From an uncultured Lachnospiraceae bacterium (GTDB lineage Bacteria > Bacillota > Clostridia > Lachnospirales > Lachnospiraceae), in contig CADADA010000011.1 of NCBI GenBank assembly GCA_902786515.1, positions 1 to 64,000 of the forward strand: a DNA stretch of 64,000 nt. Reading direction: 5' to 3'. The notes under the pieces were generated by a model. It was not told the origin of the DNA and ran no database searches. It was given only the letters and a program-made list of their open reading frames with translations. Below, piece by piece: positions 38,168-47,573 of this stretch (position 1 is the first letter of the stretch; each line of letters starts with the position of its first letter). A program made the translations under genes and the position numbers.

Positions 38168-39172
38168 ATGAAAAATATAAAGCAGGATATATCCGGAGGC
38201 AGTCTGAAAAAGGTATACCTCATTTATGGTGAAGAAAAGTATCTGACAAGAAACATAAAGAATACTTTCATAAAGTCCGTTGCAGGAGATGCGGATAACA
38301 TGAATTGTTCAATTTTTTCAGGGAAAGGAATTGAACTTAAGGAAGTAATGAATATGTGTGACACGATGCCGTTTTTTGCTGATAAGAGACTGGTGATTCT
38401 GGATAATACAGGAATTGCAAAAGCATCCGATGATAATTTCATTACATATTTGAAGACAAATATTCCGGAGACGGCATGTCTTGTGATTTTTGAATCAGAG
38501 ATTGACAAGAGAAGCAAGATATATAAAACGATAAAAAGTACGGGATATGTGTGTGAATGTAATCATCCGAAGACTTCTGAGCTGACTAAATGGGTACTTG
38601 GCAGAATCGGAAAAGAGGGTAAAAAGATTACAAAACCTGTTATGGATTATTTACTTGCAGCAACCGGCAATGATATGGAAAAGGTTGATACGGAGCTGGA
38701 AAAATTATTTTGTTACACCATGGACAGGGAAGTTATTGAGATAAGTGACATTGATGCAGTTTGTTGTCCGGAAATCAATGGAAAAATATTTGCAATGATA
38801 GATGCAATGGGTGAAAGAAAGCAGAAAGAGACATTGGATTTGTACTATGACCTGATAAACACCAGAGAGCAGCCTATGAGAATTTTATACATGATTTCCA
38901 GACAATTTAATATTATGCTTCAGGTAAAAGAACTTGTATCACAGGGGTATTCTACAAAGGATATTGCAGCGAAGCTTGGGATGGCGCCGTTTATAGTCGG
39001 AAGTGCGGTAAAGCAGTGTGGTAATTTCTCACACAGGTCGATTATGAATGCGATAAAAGAATCCTTAAATGTGGAAGAAGATATCAAGAATGGACGTTTA
39101 AATGAAAAATCGGGAGTAGAAATGTTATTGATAAAATTTAGCAAAAAACATAGCACAGAGAAGAGATTATGA
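38168..39172 (+). CDS. holA: DNA polymerase III, delta subunit
   Basis: The 334-residue clamp-loader delta subunit has the N-terminal KKVYLIYGEEKYLTR, a Walker-like fold without ATPase residues, and the C-terminal collar domain (REQPMRILYMISRQFNIMLQ). It opens the beta clamp for loading. comEC-holA adjacency is common in Firmicutes. It overlaps the next gene by 4 bp (ATGA), so they are translationally coupled. Confidence 0.93.
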   Translation: MKNIKQDISGGSLKKVYLIYGEEKYLTRNIKNTFIKSVAGDADNMNCSIFSGKGIELKEVMNMCDTMPFFADKRLVILDNTGIAKASDDNFITYLKTNIPETACLVIFESEIDKRSKIYKTIKSTGYVCECNHPKTSELTKWVLGRIGKEGKKITKPVMDYLLAATGNDMEKVDTELEKLFCYTMDREVIEISDIDAVCCPEINGKIFAMIDAMGERKQKETLDLYYDLINTREQPMRILYMISRQFNIMLQVKELVSQGYSTKDIAAKLGMAPFIVGSAVKQCGNFSHRSIMNAIKESLNVEEDIKNGRLNEKSGVEMLLIKFSKKHSTEKRL

Positions 39173-42100
39173 TGGAAAGAGAAAAGATATTTTATATACT
39201 TGGTATAGAAGAAACAACTGATGAAAACCTGATAAGACAGGCATATATGAAGAGGCTGAAAGATACTAATCCTGAAGACAAGCCGGAGGAATTTAAAAAA
39301 CTCAGAGCTGCTTACGAGGAAGCAATTTCCTATACACGTATGAAAAAAGAGACGGATGAAACAGGCGAAAACGGTGAGCAGACAGAGCTTGAAATCTGGA
39401 TGTCGAAGGTAAAAGAATGTTATGATGATATGGATTTAAGAGGCAATATAGACGAATGGAGAGAGATTCTTGCGGATGAGATATGTGAGGAAATTGATAC
39501 ATCGTTAGATGCAAGAAATGAACTGCTTATGTTTTTGATGGAACATTCAAATCTTCCTCACGAAGTGTTTAAAATGATGGATGAGACATTTAATATAGAG
39601 ATGGACAGTGAAAGCCTGAAACAGCAGTTTCCGCCAAATTATATTGATTATATTATATTCTATATAAACAATGAAACATTTATTCAATATACACTGTTTG
39701 AGTACATAAACCCCGATGGAAAAAGAGACCTTGGGGATAAATATATCAAAGAATATCTGGATTGTAAGGATAATGTTGACAGAGAAAAAACAGATTCGGC
39801 ATTGGACGATTTAAATGCACTGTCTGTATATAATCTGTATCATCCTTATGAAGATGTTGAGCGTATGAGGGTGTACGTTTTACAGAAGGATTTTGAAAAA
39901 GCAGGAGATATTGCAAGGTATCTGTATGAAAAATATTCTGACAACGAATACGTGCTTCAGTTTGTTTCCGGTGCCCTGTGGGAGTGCGGGGAGCATGAGA
40001 GAGCCCATGAAATATGGGAAGGAATTCTTAAAACGAATCCTAATAATTACAGGGCGGGAATTGGCAGGATACTTTATCTCATTTCAGAAAATAATTACTG
40101 GGAGGCGAAGGAGACTGCACTTGATATGCTGGATGAGCATAACGGTAATGATGAACTGGTTGGATATTTAAAAGAAATAAATGAAAAGCTTTATACGGAA
40201 TTTTCGGATATTGTTGACAATGGCATACAGGATGACAGAATGCCGCCTTATGAGATGAAGCTGGAGATAGGCTGGTGTCTACTTCAAAATGACAGGATAG
40301 AAGAATGTCTGGAATATGTAAGAAATCTTGAAGAAGATGAGGAGTATAGTTACGGCTATTGTAATTTGTACGCAAGGTCACTTTTTTATGCGGAAAAGTA
40401 TAAGGATGCACTTCCGGTGCTTAAGAAATGGCTTGAAAAAATAGATGAAGAGGTGGATGACGGCTCTGACAAAGCAAAAAAAAGAATTGCAAGAAAACCG
40501 GATGCATGTCATTTTATTGCCATTTGTTACTATGAGTTAGAAGATTATGAGAATGCGAAAAAGTATTCTAAAATGGCAATAGAAAATGCATCTTCGGAAG
40601 GCACAGGGCTGGAATTTACACAGTTTATGGTAAACATATGCCTGAAAACAGGTGATTACGATAAAGCAATGTCTATTTGTGACGAGATGTTAGAAAAAGA
40701 CAGTAATTATTATCCGGCATATGTTATGAGACAGGAAGCATGCTATAAGATGGAGAGTTTTAAACAGGTAATTGATGATTATCAGACAGCTGTTATGATT
40801 TACCCTGAATATTACAAGCCGTATTATTATGCTGCAAAGGTGTATTTTGATTTTGGAATGTATGAGGATGCAGTTAAAGTATTAGACGAAGCGAGGGAGA
40901 ATAATGTAAAATTTTCTCCGGATACAAAGCTTCTTGATATTAAATTGAGACGTATAATGTCTGACAGTAATGAAAAAAGAATTGCACTGTTGAATGAGAC
41001 GGAGCAGCTTAGAGCAGCACTTGATGAAAAAGGATGCGATATTGAAGACCGGACAGAGATTGATTATGAGCAGGCTCTTTTGTACTGGTATAATGATGAT
41101 TTTATTAATGCCTGTGAAAAGATACAAAAGGTTAAGGCAGAAAATCCTGACAGGATGCAGTATCGTATGGTGCATGGAGACATACTTGTCAGCATGGGAA
41201 GATATGAAGATGCCATAAATGAATATCATTCGGCAGCAGAATATTATGAGAATTCACCGACATATCATTATAATATTGGAATATGTTATGAAAAGCTTGA
41301 AAGAATTGATGAGGCTATGAAGGCTTACGAGGAATCTTTGCGGTGTTCGTCTACATCGACGTACAGAGACGCATGTGAGAAAGTCGCAGACTATAGCTGG
41401 TATCTATATCAAAATACATATAAAAAAGAATTATATGATAAGGCATTAAGACTTAGCGACATTCAGTTAGAAGCGGAGGATACTCCTTATAACAGAATTA
41501 ACAGAGGACTTATGTATATGCATATGTACAATCTGGAACCGGCTATGGAAGACTTTAGAAAAGTGAGTGAGACGGAGCCTGATGATTGGGCTGCATGGAA
41601 TAATATGGGCTGCTGTTACAAATATAAGAATGAAATTGAAAAGGCCATGGAATGTTTTGAAAAATCCATGAAATGTGCCGGTAATACAGAATATCTGCCG
41701 TACCATAATCTTGCAAACTGCTATCAGATATTGAGAGATTATGACAATGCGATATACTACTACAAAAAAGAAATCGAATTATTTCCTGATAGAGTATGGA
41801 TTTGGGCTGAGATAGGAAGTATATATGAAACCATGTGCAGGTATGATGAAGCGGAAGAGGCATATGAAAAGTACCCTGACGATTCTGAATATGTGGCCGA
41901 CATTTTAAGTGTTGCCTATAAAAAGGGTAAGAGTTTAAATAAAAAGAATAAAATAATCAGCTATCTTAAGAAGAAACTGGGTAAGGACTTTGAATATACT
42001 TATGAGGTGACGACAGGCATAGCACGCTTTTATCTTTATAATCTTGTTCAGCCGGAAAATGCGAAGGAGTACTATTCAATGTCGATGAAAAATGCATATA

Positions 42101-42522
42101 ACAGGCATCAGGTTTTTAAAAGTATTGGAAATGTCGCAAAATGCTATTTCCTGATGGGACAGCCCGGGGCGGCAAAGGAAATGGCAAATAAGGCATTGGA
42201 TTTTTTTAGGGAAACAATGTCATATTCTATTGAAGATTATATGAGCTATCCACAGTATAGACCGGTGAGGCTTGGAGATGTAGGCTTTATATACCTGTGT
42301 GCCGGTGAAACAGATAAGGCATACGAGCTTTTTAAGGAAATGACTAAATGTTATAAATGCAGCTCATGCCAGCATGCTGAATGCTATGATAGTAGTATAT
42401 TTCTTGGATATTATTACATGCAAAAAGGTGATAAAGTCAAAGCTTATGAATATTTCAAAAAGGCAATGGAAATATACAGCGGGGACGATGAAATATCCAT
42501 GGCATTAGAACTTTTGGATTGA
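39169..42522 (+). CDS. Large TPR protein with a divergent J-like N-terminus
   Basis: The 1117-residue protein begins with a J-domain-like segment (FYILGIEETTDENLIRQAY, then FKKLRAAYEEAI) in which the HPD tripeptide is replaced by TNPED. The rest is helical with many TPR-type repeats (e.g. YYNIGICYEKLERIDEAMKA, NNMGCCYKYKNEIEKAMECF). A Cys-rich CYKCSSCQHAEC occurs near residue 1065. It is coupled to holA by a 4-bp overlap and lies directly before hscC. The likely role is a co-chaperone that brings clients to HscC; that is inferred. It is far larger than ordinary DnaJ-like partners. Confidence 0.8.
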   Translation: MMEREKIFYILGIEETTDENLIRQAYMKRLKDTNPEDKPEEFKKLRAAYEEAISYTRMKKETDETGENGEQTELEIWMSKVKECYDDMDLRGNIDEWREILADEICEEIDTSLDARNELLMFLMEHSNLPHEVFKMMDETFNIEMDSESLKQQFPPNYIDYIIFYINNETFIQYTLFEYINPDGKRDLGDKYIKEYLDCKDNVDREKTDSALDDLNALSVYNLYHPYEDVERMRVYVLQKDFEKAGDIARYLYEKYSDNEYVLQFVSGALWECGEHERAHEIWEGILKTNPNNYRAGIGRILYLISENNYWEAKETALDMLDEHNGNDELVGYLKEINEKLYTEFSDIVDNGIQDDRMPPYEMKLEIGWCLLQNDRIEECLEYVRNLEEDEEYSYGYCNLYARSLFYAEKYKDALPVLKKWLEKIDEEVDDGSDKAKKRIARKPDACHFIAICYYELEDYENAKKYSKMAIENASSEGTGLEFTQFMVNICLKTGDYDKAMSICDEMLEKDSNYYPAYVMRQEACYKMESFKQVIDDYQTAVMIYPEYYKPYYYAAKVYFDFGMYEDAVKVLDEARENNVKFSPDTKLLDIKLRRIMSDSNEKRIALLNETEQLRAALDEKGCDIEDRTEIDYEQALLYWYNDDFINACEKIQKVKAENPDRMQYRMVHGDILVSMGRYEDAINEYHSAAEYYENSPTYHYNIGICYEKLERIDEAMKAYEESLRCSSTSTYRDACEKVADYSWYLYQNTYKKELYDKALRLSDIQLEAEDTPYNRINRGLMYMHMYNLEPAMEDFRKVSETEPDDWAAWNNMGCCYKYKNEIEKAMECFEKSMKCAGNTEYLPYHNLANCYQILRDYDNAIYYYKKEIELFPDRVWIWAEIGSIYETMCRYDEAEEAYEKYPDDSEYVADILSVAYKKGKSLNKKNKIISYLKKKLGKDFEYTYEVTTGIARFYLYNLVQPENAKEYYSMSMKNAYNRHQVFKSIGNVAKCYFLMGQPGAAKEMANKALDFFRETMSYSIEDYMSYPQYRPVRLGDVGFIYLCAGETDKAYELFKEMTKCYKCSSCQHAECYDSSIFLGYYYMQKGDKVKAYEYFKKAMEIYSGDDEISMALELLD

Positions 42523-42551
42523 TACAACGACTGGAAAGGAAACGAAGAACA

Positions 42552-44243
42552 ATGATGGTAGGAATTGATTTGGGAACGACAAATAGTCTTATTGCATATT
42601 ATACTGAAGATGGACCAAAGATTATCCCTAACAGGCTGGGAAAAAATCTTACGCCATCTGTGGTGAGTATTGATGAAAACGGACAAATATATGTTGGGGA
42701 TTCAGCTGTTGAAAGGGGGCTTCTTTATCCGGGAAGCACGGCATCTGTATTTAAGAGAGATATGGGGAGTAAAAAAGAATATTCTCTTATGGAGAAAAAA
42801 TTTACTGCTGAAGAATTATCTTCGTTTGTATTAAGAAGCCTGAAAGAAGATGCAGAACATTTTCTTGGTGAGGAAGTAACGGAGGCAGTTATCAGTGTGC
42901 CGGCATATTTTAATGATGCCAGAAGAAAAGCTACCAAAAGGGCCGGGCAGCTTGCAGGACTTAAGGTTGAACGAATCATAAGTGAGCCTACGGCGGCAGC
43001 AATTGCGTATGGGTTATATGGCAGTGATGACCATGCAAGATTTCTTGTATTTGATCTTGGCGGTGGTACATTTGATGTATCTGTGCTTGAACTGTTTGAC
43101 AGGATACTTGAGGTAAGAGCAGTAGCAGGTGACAATTATCTCGGCGGCGAAGATTTCACAAACGTAATAGAAGAACTGTTTTTTGATAAGCATAAGGAAC
43201 TGGACAGACATTCTCTTGATGAGAAGACATTGCGACATATACATAAACAGGCTGATAAATGTAAAATCGGTTTTTCTGACAGCAGGGTATCTTCAATGAA
43301 GTGCAAGATAAATGGTGAGATATATGATATGAACATAGATATTGCGACCTATGAAAGGGAGTGTTCTGACTTATTTGAGAAAATAAGAAAGCCTGTGAAA
43401 AGAAGTCTTAGTGATGCACATATTAAGCTTTCGGATGTGGACAAAGTTGTACTTGTAGGTGGTGCTACGAAAAGTCCGATACTAAGAAAGTTTGCCGGAC
43501 GTTTGTTTAAGATGCTTCCTGATGTATCGGTGAATCCGGATGAGGCGGTAGCACTTGGTGCTGCAATACAGGCTGCAATGAAGGAACGAAGAGAGTCTAT
43601 AAAAGAAGTAATTCTGACAGATGTGTGTCCTTTTACACTGGGAACTGAAGTTGTAAGAGAATGGGAAAAAGGAAAATACGAGCATGGAATTTTCTGCCCT
43701 ATAATTGAGCGTAATACGGTAATACCGACCAGCAGGACTGAACGTTTGTACACCGTAAATGATAATCAGAAAAGACTTAATATTAATGTTTTGCAGGGTG
43801 AAAGCAGAATTGCTGCAAATAATCTTCTGCTGGGTGAGTTGGAAGTTAATATACCTGCAAAAAAGGCGGGAGAGGAAGCTGTTGACGTAACATATACATA
43901 TGATATTAATTCAATCCTTGAAGTAGAGGTAAAAGTTGTATCCACAGGAGAGGTTATTAATCAGGTTTTCAAGGGTACTGATGTTGATATGACAGACGAA
44001 GAGATTCGTCAGAGATTTGAAACATTGTCATACTTAAAGATTCATCCGAGAGACAGAGAGGAAAACAAATACCTCTTGTTACGGGGAGAACGGCTTTACG
44101 AGGAAAGTCTTGGTGATGAGAGAATTTATATAGAACAGGCACTCCATAAGTATGAGCAGGCATTGAACACATACGATAATGGTATCATAGATAATGCAAA
44201 AGAAGAATTCAAGAAATTTTTAGATGAACTGGATGAATTTTAA
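42552..44243 (+). CDS. hscC: Specialised Hsp70 chaperone HscC
   Basis: This is a ~563-residue Hsp70, shorter than DnaK (~610-640) and matching HscC length. The ATPase domain has GIDLGTTNSLIAYY, VFDLGGGTFDVSVLE and VVLVGGATKSP; the run LSSFVLRSLKEDAE and the block IIERNTVIPTSR are HscC-like. The substrate-binding domain keeps its beta part (LNINVLQGESR) with a short alpha lid. ATG 42552 follows GGAAAGGA. It forms a pair with the J-like/TPR protein upstream. In E. coli HscC works with DjlB/DjlC; clients there and here are unclear. Confidence 0.9.
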   Translation: MMVGIDLGTTNSLIAYYTEDGPKIIPNRLGKNLTPSVVSIDENGQIYVGDSAVERGLLYPGSTASVFKRDMGSKKEYSLMEKKFTAEELSSFVLRSLKEDAEHFLGEEVTEAVISVPAYFNDARRKATKRAGQLAGLKVERIISEPTAAAIAYGLYGSDDHARFLVFDLGGGTFDVSVLELFDRILEVRAVAGDNYLGGEDFTNVIEELFFDKHKELDRHSLDEKTLRHIHKQADKCKIGFSDSRVSSMKCKINGEIYDMNIDIATYERECSDLFEKIRKPVKRSLSDAHIKLSDVDKVVLVGGATKSPILRKFAGRLFKMLPDVSVNPDEAVALGAAIQAAMKERRESIKEVILTDVCPFTLGTEVVREWEKGKYEHGIFCPIIERNTVIPTSRTERLYTVNDNQKRLNINVLQGESRIAANNLLLGELEVNIPAKKAGEEAVDVTYTYDINSILEVEVKVVSTGEVINQVFKGTDVDMTDEEIRQRFETLSYLKIHPRDREENKYLLLRGERLYEESLGDERIYIEQALHKYEQALNTYDNGIIDNAKEEFKKFLDELDEF

Positions 44244-44339
44244 TTGCATGGTACAATTGTCAAATTATACAAAAAAATATCATTTAAATAGTGAAAAAGT
44301 GACATTATGACAGAATAAGAAAAAAATTATAAAAACAAC

Positions 44340-44452
44340 TTGACCTCCGGCTATTAATCTGTTAGTATTATTGTGCTCTCGATGTTACAAAATAATATAT
44401 ATTATAGTATCAATGTGACTAAATCAAGGGCGAAATTTGTTTAAATGTAAAA
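44340..44452 (+). promoter_or_regulatory. Promoter and conserved leader of the first CBM21 gene
   Basis: TTGACC (44340-44345) and TAGTAT (44363-44368), 17 bp apart, are followed by a leader sharing blocks with the one at 45348: ATTGTGCTCT, then GTTA, then TATAGTATCAA-GT-ACTAA. The block GTTAC can pair with GTGAC. The two leaders are more alike here than in the flanking sequence, so this is a shared control site. The mechanism is unknown. Confidence 0.55.
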
Positions 44453-45211
44453 ATGGAGGAAGACAAAATGACACAAACTAGCAGAACAAACAAAATTGTA
44501 GCAACATTTTTTGCATTAGCAATGGCATTCGGTGTATTTTTCATAACATCAGTTACCACAGCAAGTGCAGCAACAGACAGGGTAAGCATGTATTCTATTT
44601 CACCTACATTTTCTAAGTATGGTTTTACTTCATATGAAGTATATATCAGAACTAATGATAATGCACAAGAGCAGAATGTAACAGTTCATTACTATTATGT
44701 GCCTTCGTCAGATTGGCAGGATACAGAAGCTACTTATGTAACTACACTTAATGATGGCTCTAAGATCTGGAGAGCAAATTTCTCAAGCTTGGATTGTCAG
44801 TATGTAATCAAATACGAAGCTGATGGCGAAATAATCTGGGATAACAACGACGGACACAATTACAACAGATCAGAGTTAATTGGTACAGCACCAATCGAAG
44901 CTTTAAGATATGGTTATCAGTATGATATGGATAATTATAAAGTAGGTGCGGTCCTTAAGAATTTCGCATATAACAAGAACGTATTTGTAAGATATACTAC
45001 AGACGGATGGAATACATATAGCGATGCAGCACTTGCATATGACGATACAAATGATGATGGAACAGAGAACTGGTCTACTACACTCTCACTTGGAGAAATT
45101 GCTGATAGTGAAGATTTTGAGTACGCAATTTGCTATCAGGTAAATGGACAGGTTTACTGGGCAAACAACTTTGGTGACAACTACGATTTTAACGATTGTA
45201 TCCATCACTAA
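44453..45211 (+). CDS. Secreted protein with two CBM21-like starch/glycogen-binding domains (copy 1)
   Basis: The 252-residue exported protein has a signal peptide (ends ASA near residue 41; the true start may be ATG 44468 after GGAGG) and two CBM21-like domains (~45-140 and ~150-250). Each shows the family pattern: VRYTTDGWNTYSD, FEYAICYQVNGQVYWANN and NYDF in the second; YIRTNDNAQEQNV and YVIKYEADGEIIWDNN in the first. CBM21 binds starch and glycogen. There is no catalytic domain or anchor, so it is a free or loosely bound glucan-binding protein. It has its own promoter and terminator. Confidence 0.82.
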   Translation: MEEDKMTQTSRTNKIVATFFALAMAFGVFFITSVTTASAATDRVSMYSISPTFSKYGFTSYEVYIRTNDNAQEQNVTVHYYYVPSSDWQDTEATYVTTLNDGSKIWRANFSSLDCQYVIKYEADGEIIWDNNDGHNYNRSELIGTAPIEALRYGYQYDMDNYKVGAVLKNFAYNKNVFVRYTTDGWNTYSDAALAYDDTNDDGTENWSTTLSLGEIADSEDFEYAICYQVNGQVYWANNFGDNYDFNDCIHH

Positions 45212-45220
45212 TTGATATAA

Positions 45221-45260
45221 AGAAGGACTATCTCGGAGGATAGTCCTTCTTCCTTTTTTA
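45221..45260 (+). terminator. Intrinsic terminator
   Basis: GAAGGACTATC pairs with GATAGTCCTTC, followed by a T-rich tail, after CBM21 copy 1. Confidence 0.9.
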
Positions 45261-45347
45261 TTTAATTGTCATTATGCACAAAAATTTCAGAAATTTTTAG
45301 TGAAATATGATTATAAAATAGAACCGAAAATTATTTAACTAAATTTA

Positions 45348-45457
45348 TTGATTTTTAAATTCATATCTGATAGTATAATTGTGCTCTTGAGGTTAGTAAA
45401 AATGGTATTTTATAGTATCAACGTAACTAACACAGGAAGTAATAATATAATTTTAAG
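45348..45457 (+). promoter_or_regulatory. Promoter and conserved leader of the second CBM21 gene
   Basis: TTGATT (45348-45353) and TAGTAT (45371-45376) have a 17-bp spacer. The leader repeats the ATTGTGCTCT and TATAGTATCAACGTAACTAA blocks of the copy at 44340, and GGTTAGT (45391-45397) can pair with ACTAAC (45426-45431). Confidence 0.55.
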
Positions 45458-46213
45458 ATGGAGGAACATAACATGACACAAACTAACAGAACAAAGAAAA
45501 TCTTAGCAATGTTTCTTGCACTTTCACTAGTTATCAGTGTATTTTGCATTACAGGAACGACAGCAAGCGCAGCAACAGACAAGGTAAGCCTTTATTCATC
45601 ATCAAGGACTTTTTCAAAGTATGGCGGTTCTACATATGAAGTTTTCATAAAGACGAATGATAATGCAGCTAATCAGAAAGTAACAGTTCACTATTTCTAT
45701 GTTTCAGGCCTTGATTGGGCAGATGCAGAAGCTACTTATGTGACAACACTTAGCGATGGTTCAAAGATTTGGAAAGCTGTTTTCTCAAGCTTTGGATGCC
45801 AGTATGCTATTAAGTATGAGGCTGATGGAGTGACATACTGGGACAACAACAATGGTAACAACTATAATGGTTCTGAGACAATCGGAGCTGCTCCTGTAGC
45901 AGCTGACAGACTTGGCTATCAGTACAATTATAACAATTACCAGATTAAAGCAGTAGTTCAGAACTATGGTTATGCAAAGAACGTATTTGTAAGATATACT
46001 ACAGATGGCTGGAATACATACACAGATAAGGCACTTAGTTATAGCGAGACAAATGCAGACGGTACTGAGGCATGGACTACAAGCCTTGCACTTGGAAACT
46101 ACAGTGATAATATTGATTTCGAGTATGCAATTTGCTATCAGGTAAATGGAAATACATATTGGGCAAATTATTTTGGTAACAACTACGATTTCAATTATTG
46201 TATTCATCACTAA
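45458..46213 (+). CDS. Secreted protein with two CBM21-like domains (copy 2)
   Basis: The 251-residue paralogue is clearly homologous to the copy at 44453 along its whole length. It has a signal peptide ending TTASA, a first domain with TFSKYGGSTYEVFIKT and YWDNNNGNNYN, and a second with FVRYTTDGWNTYTD and AICYQVNGNTYWANYFG, ending YCIHH. The paired Cys of the second domain (AIC and YCIHH) are kept as in copy 1 and may form a disulfide. ATG 45473, after GGAGG, may be the true start. It has its own leader and terminator. Confidence 0.82.
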   Translation: MEEHNMTQTNRTKKILAMFLALSLVISVFCITGTTASAATDKVSLYSSSRTFSKYGGSTYEVFIKTNDNAANQKVTVHYFYVSGLDWADAEATYVTTLSDGSKIWKAVFSSFGCQYAIKYEADGVTYWDNNNGNNYNGSETIGAAPVAADRLGYQYNYNNYQIKAVVQNYGYAKNVFVRYTTDGWNTYTDKALSYSETNADGTEAWTTSLALGNYSDNIDFEYAICYQVNGNTYWANYFGNNYDFNYCIHH

Positions 46214-46219
46214 TAGGAA

Positions 46220-46252
46220 AAGAATGGCTGTCTTAAGGGACAGCCATTCTTG
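46220..46252 (+). terminator. Intrinsic terminator
   Basis: AGAATGGCTGTC pairs with GACAGCCATTCT after CBM21 copy 2; the T tract is short (TT), so read-through into copy 3 is possible. Confidence 0.75.
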
Positions 46253-46293
46253 ACTATTAGTAAATAAAAAATAAATAATAGGAGAAAGATAAA

Positions 46294-47043
46294 ATGAAAC
46301 AGAAAGTAATAACAAAGAAAATTGTAGCAATGATTTTTGCGTTTGCTATCGCTATTGGTGTGTTTTTTGTTACATCATCTGACATAGCAAAAGCCGCAAC
46401 AGATAAAGTAAGTCTTTATTCATCAGGAATAACATATACAAGACATGGTATTAGTTCCTATGAAGTATTTATAAAGACAACTGATAGTGCGGTTAGTCAG
46501 AAAGTATCAGTTCATTATCTTTATATGCCGACACTTGGATGGTGTGATGCACAGGCGGAATATGTGACAACACTTGATGATGGTTCAAAGATATGGAAAG
46601 CAAATTTTACAAGCTATAATGGTCAGTATGCAATCAAATATGAGGCTGACGGCGAGACGATTTGGGATAACAACAATGGCAACGATTATTATGGTACAGA
46701 AAAAGTAATAGGTACAGCTCCTATAGCAGCTGAAAGACTTAGCAGTTTACGTGGTACACTTGTTGGATATCAGATAAATGCAGTCCTTCAGAACTATGCA
46801 TATGATAAGAATGTATTTGTAAGATATACTACAGACGGATGGAATACATATACAGACCAGGCGCTTGCTTATAGCGAGACAAATACAGACGGTACAGAGA
46901 CATGGACTACAAAGCTTTCACTTGAATCACTTCAGGATTACAAGGATTTCGAGTATGCAATTTGATATCAGGTAAACGGAAACACATACTGGGCAAATTA
47001 CTTTGGTGAGAATTACGATTTTAATTATAGTATTCATTACTAA
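46294..47043 (+). pseudogene. Third double-CBM21 gene, interrupted by TGA
   Basis: This third tandem paralogue has an intact signal peptide and first domain. At 46963-46965 a TGA replaces the TGC codon of the AICYQV motif; without it the frame continues 25 more codons to the TAA at 47041. The partner Cys near the C-terminus is also lost (YSIHY instead of YCIHH). The shortened product (223 residues) lacks the last strands of domain 2. It also lacks the conserved leader seen before copies 1 and 2; only ~40 bp separate it from a terminator. Probable early pseudogene, though the shorter form could still be secreted. Confidence 0.8.
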
Positions 47044-47076
47044 TATAAGGTATGGAACTCTCGGTTATATTTATTT

Positions 47077-47112
47077 CAAAAAAGAGGTCATGCACTAAGC
47101 ATGACCTCTTAA
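47077..47112. terminator. Bidirectional intrinsic terminator
   Basis: AAGAGGTCATGC pairs with GCATGACCTCTT. It serves both the CBM21 cluster and rpsT on the other strand. Confidence 0.92.
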
Positions 47113-47122
47113 ACATTCGTTA

Positions 47123-47386
47123 TTAAGCAATCTTATTAACTGCTGTAGCTAAACGAGAAACTTTTCTTGCAGCTGTATTCTTGTGGTATACACCCTTTGA
47201 ACAAGCTTTTGAAATCTCTGTAGTAGTAGCCTTTAATGCCTCTTCAGCAGCAGCCTTATCTTTTGCAGCAATAGCAGCCTCTACCTTTTTGATAGATGTC
47301 TTTACCTTAGAACGAATCGCTTTATTACGATCGTATTTTGTCTTATTTACTAAAATTCTTTTCTTTGCAGATTTAATGTTAGCCAA
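47123..47386 (-). CDS. rpsT: 30S ribosomal protein S20
   Basis: The 87-residue basic helical protein starts (M)ANIKSAKKRILVN and ends VSRLATAVNKIA, as in S20. The start is TTG 47386, placed by the conserved N-terminus and the GGAGG 7-11 bp before it; the upstream in-frame ATG at 47401 overlaps that ribosome binding site. A TTG start is also used by E. coli rpsT, where it aids autoregulation. S20 binds 16S rRNA in early 30S assembly. Confidence 0.96.
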   Translation of the reverse strand: MANIKSAKKRILVNKTKYDRNKAIRSKVKTSIKKVEAAIAAKDKAAAEEALKATTTEISKACSKGVYHKNTAARKVSRLATAVNKIA

Positions 47387-47573
47387 TGTAATTACCTCCA
47401 TAAAATAAATATGTGTATAACGTTATGACTTCTTAGAGAGAGATAGAAGCCAGTATTTACAAACCATGTGAAAGGTGACGCGGACTTGTCACACAAACAC
47501 ACTAGTTTATTTTAATCAATTATTGATGGAATGTCAATACATAAATTGCAAAATTAGGGAAAAACTGAAATTA

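Noticed and set aside
40079..40411. Open frames on the opposite strand inside large genes (e.g. in the TPR gene, gltB, hscC)
   Set aside because: They lie fully within well-supported genes, lack ribosome binding sites and have shadow-like composition.
46963..46965. TGA as selenocysteine in CBM21 copy 3
   Set aside because: The paralogues have Cys here, which is suggestive, but I see no clear SECIS hairpin after it and the partner Cys is also lost, so decay is more likely.
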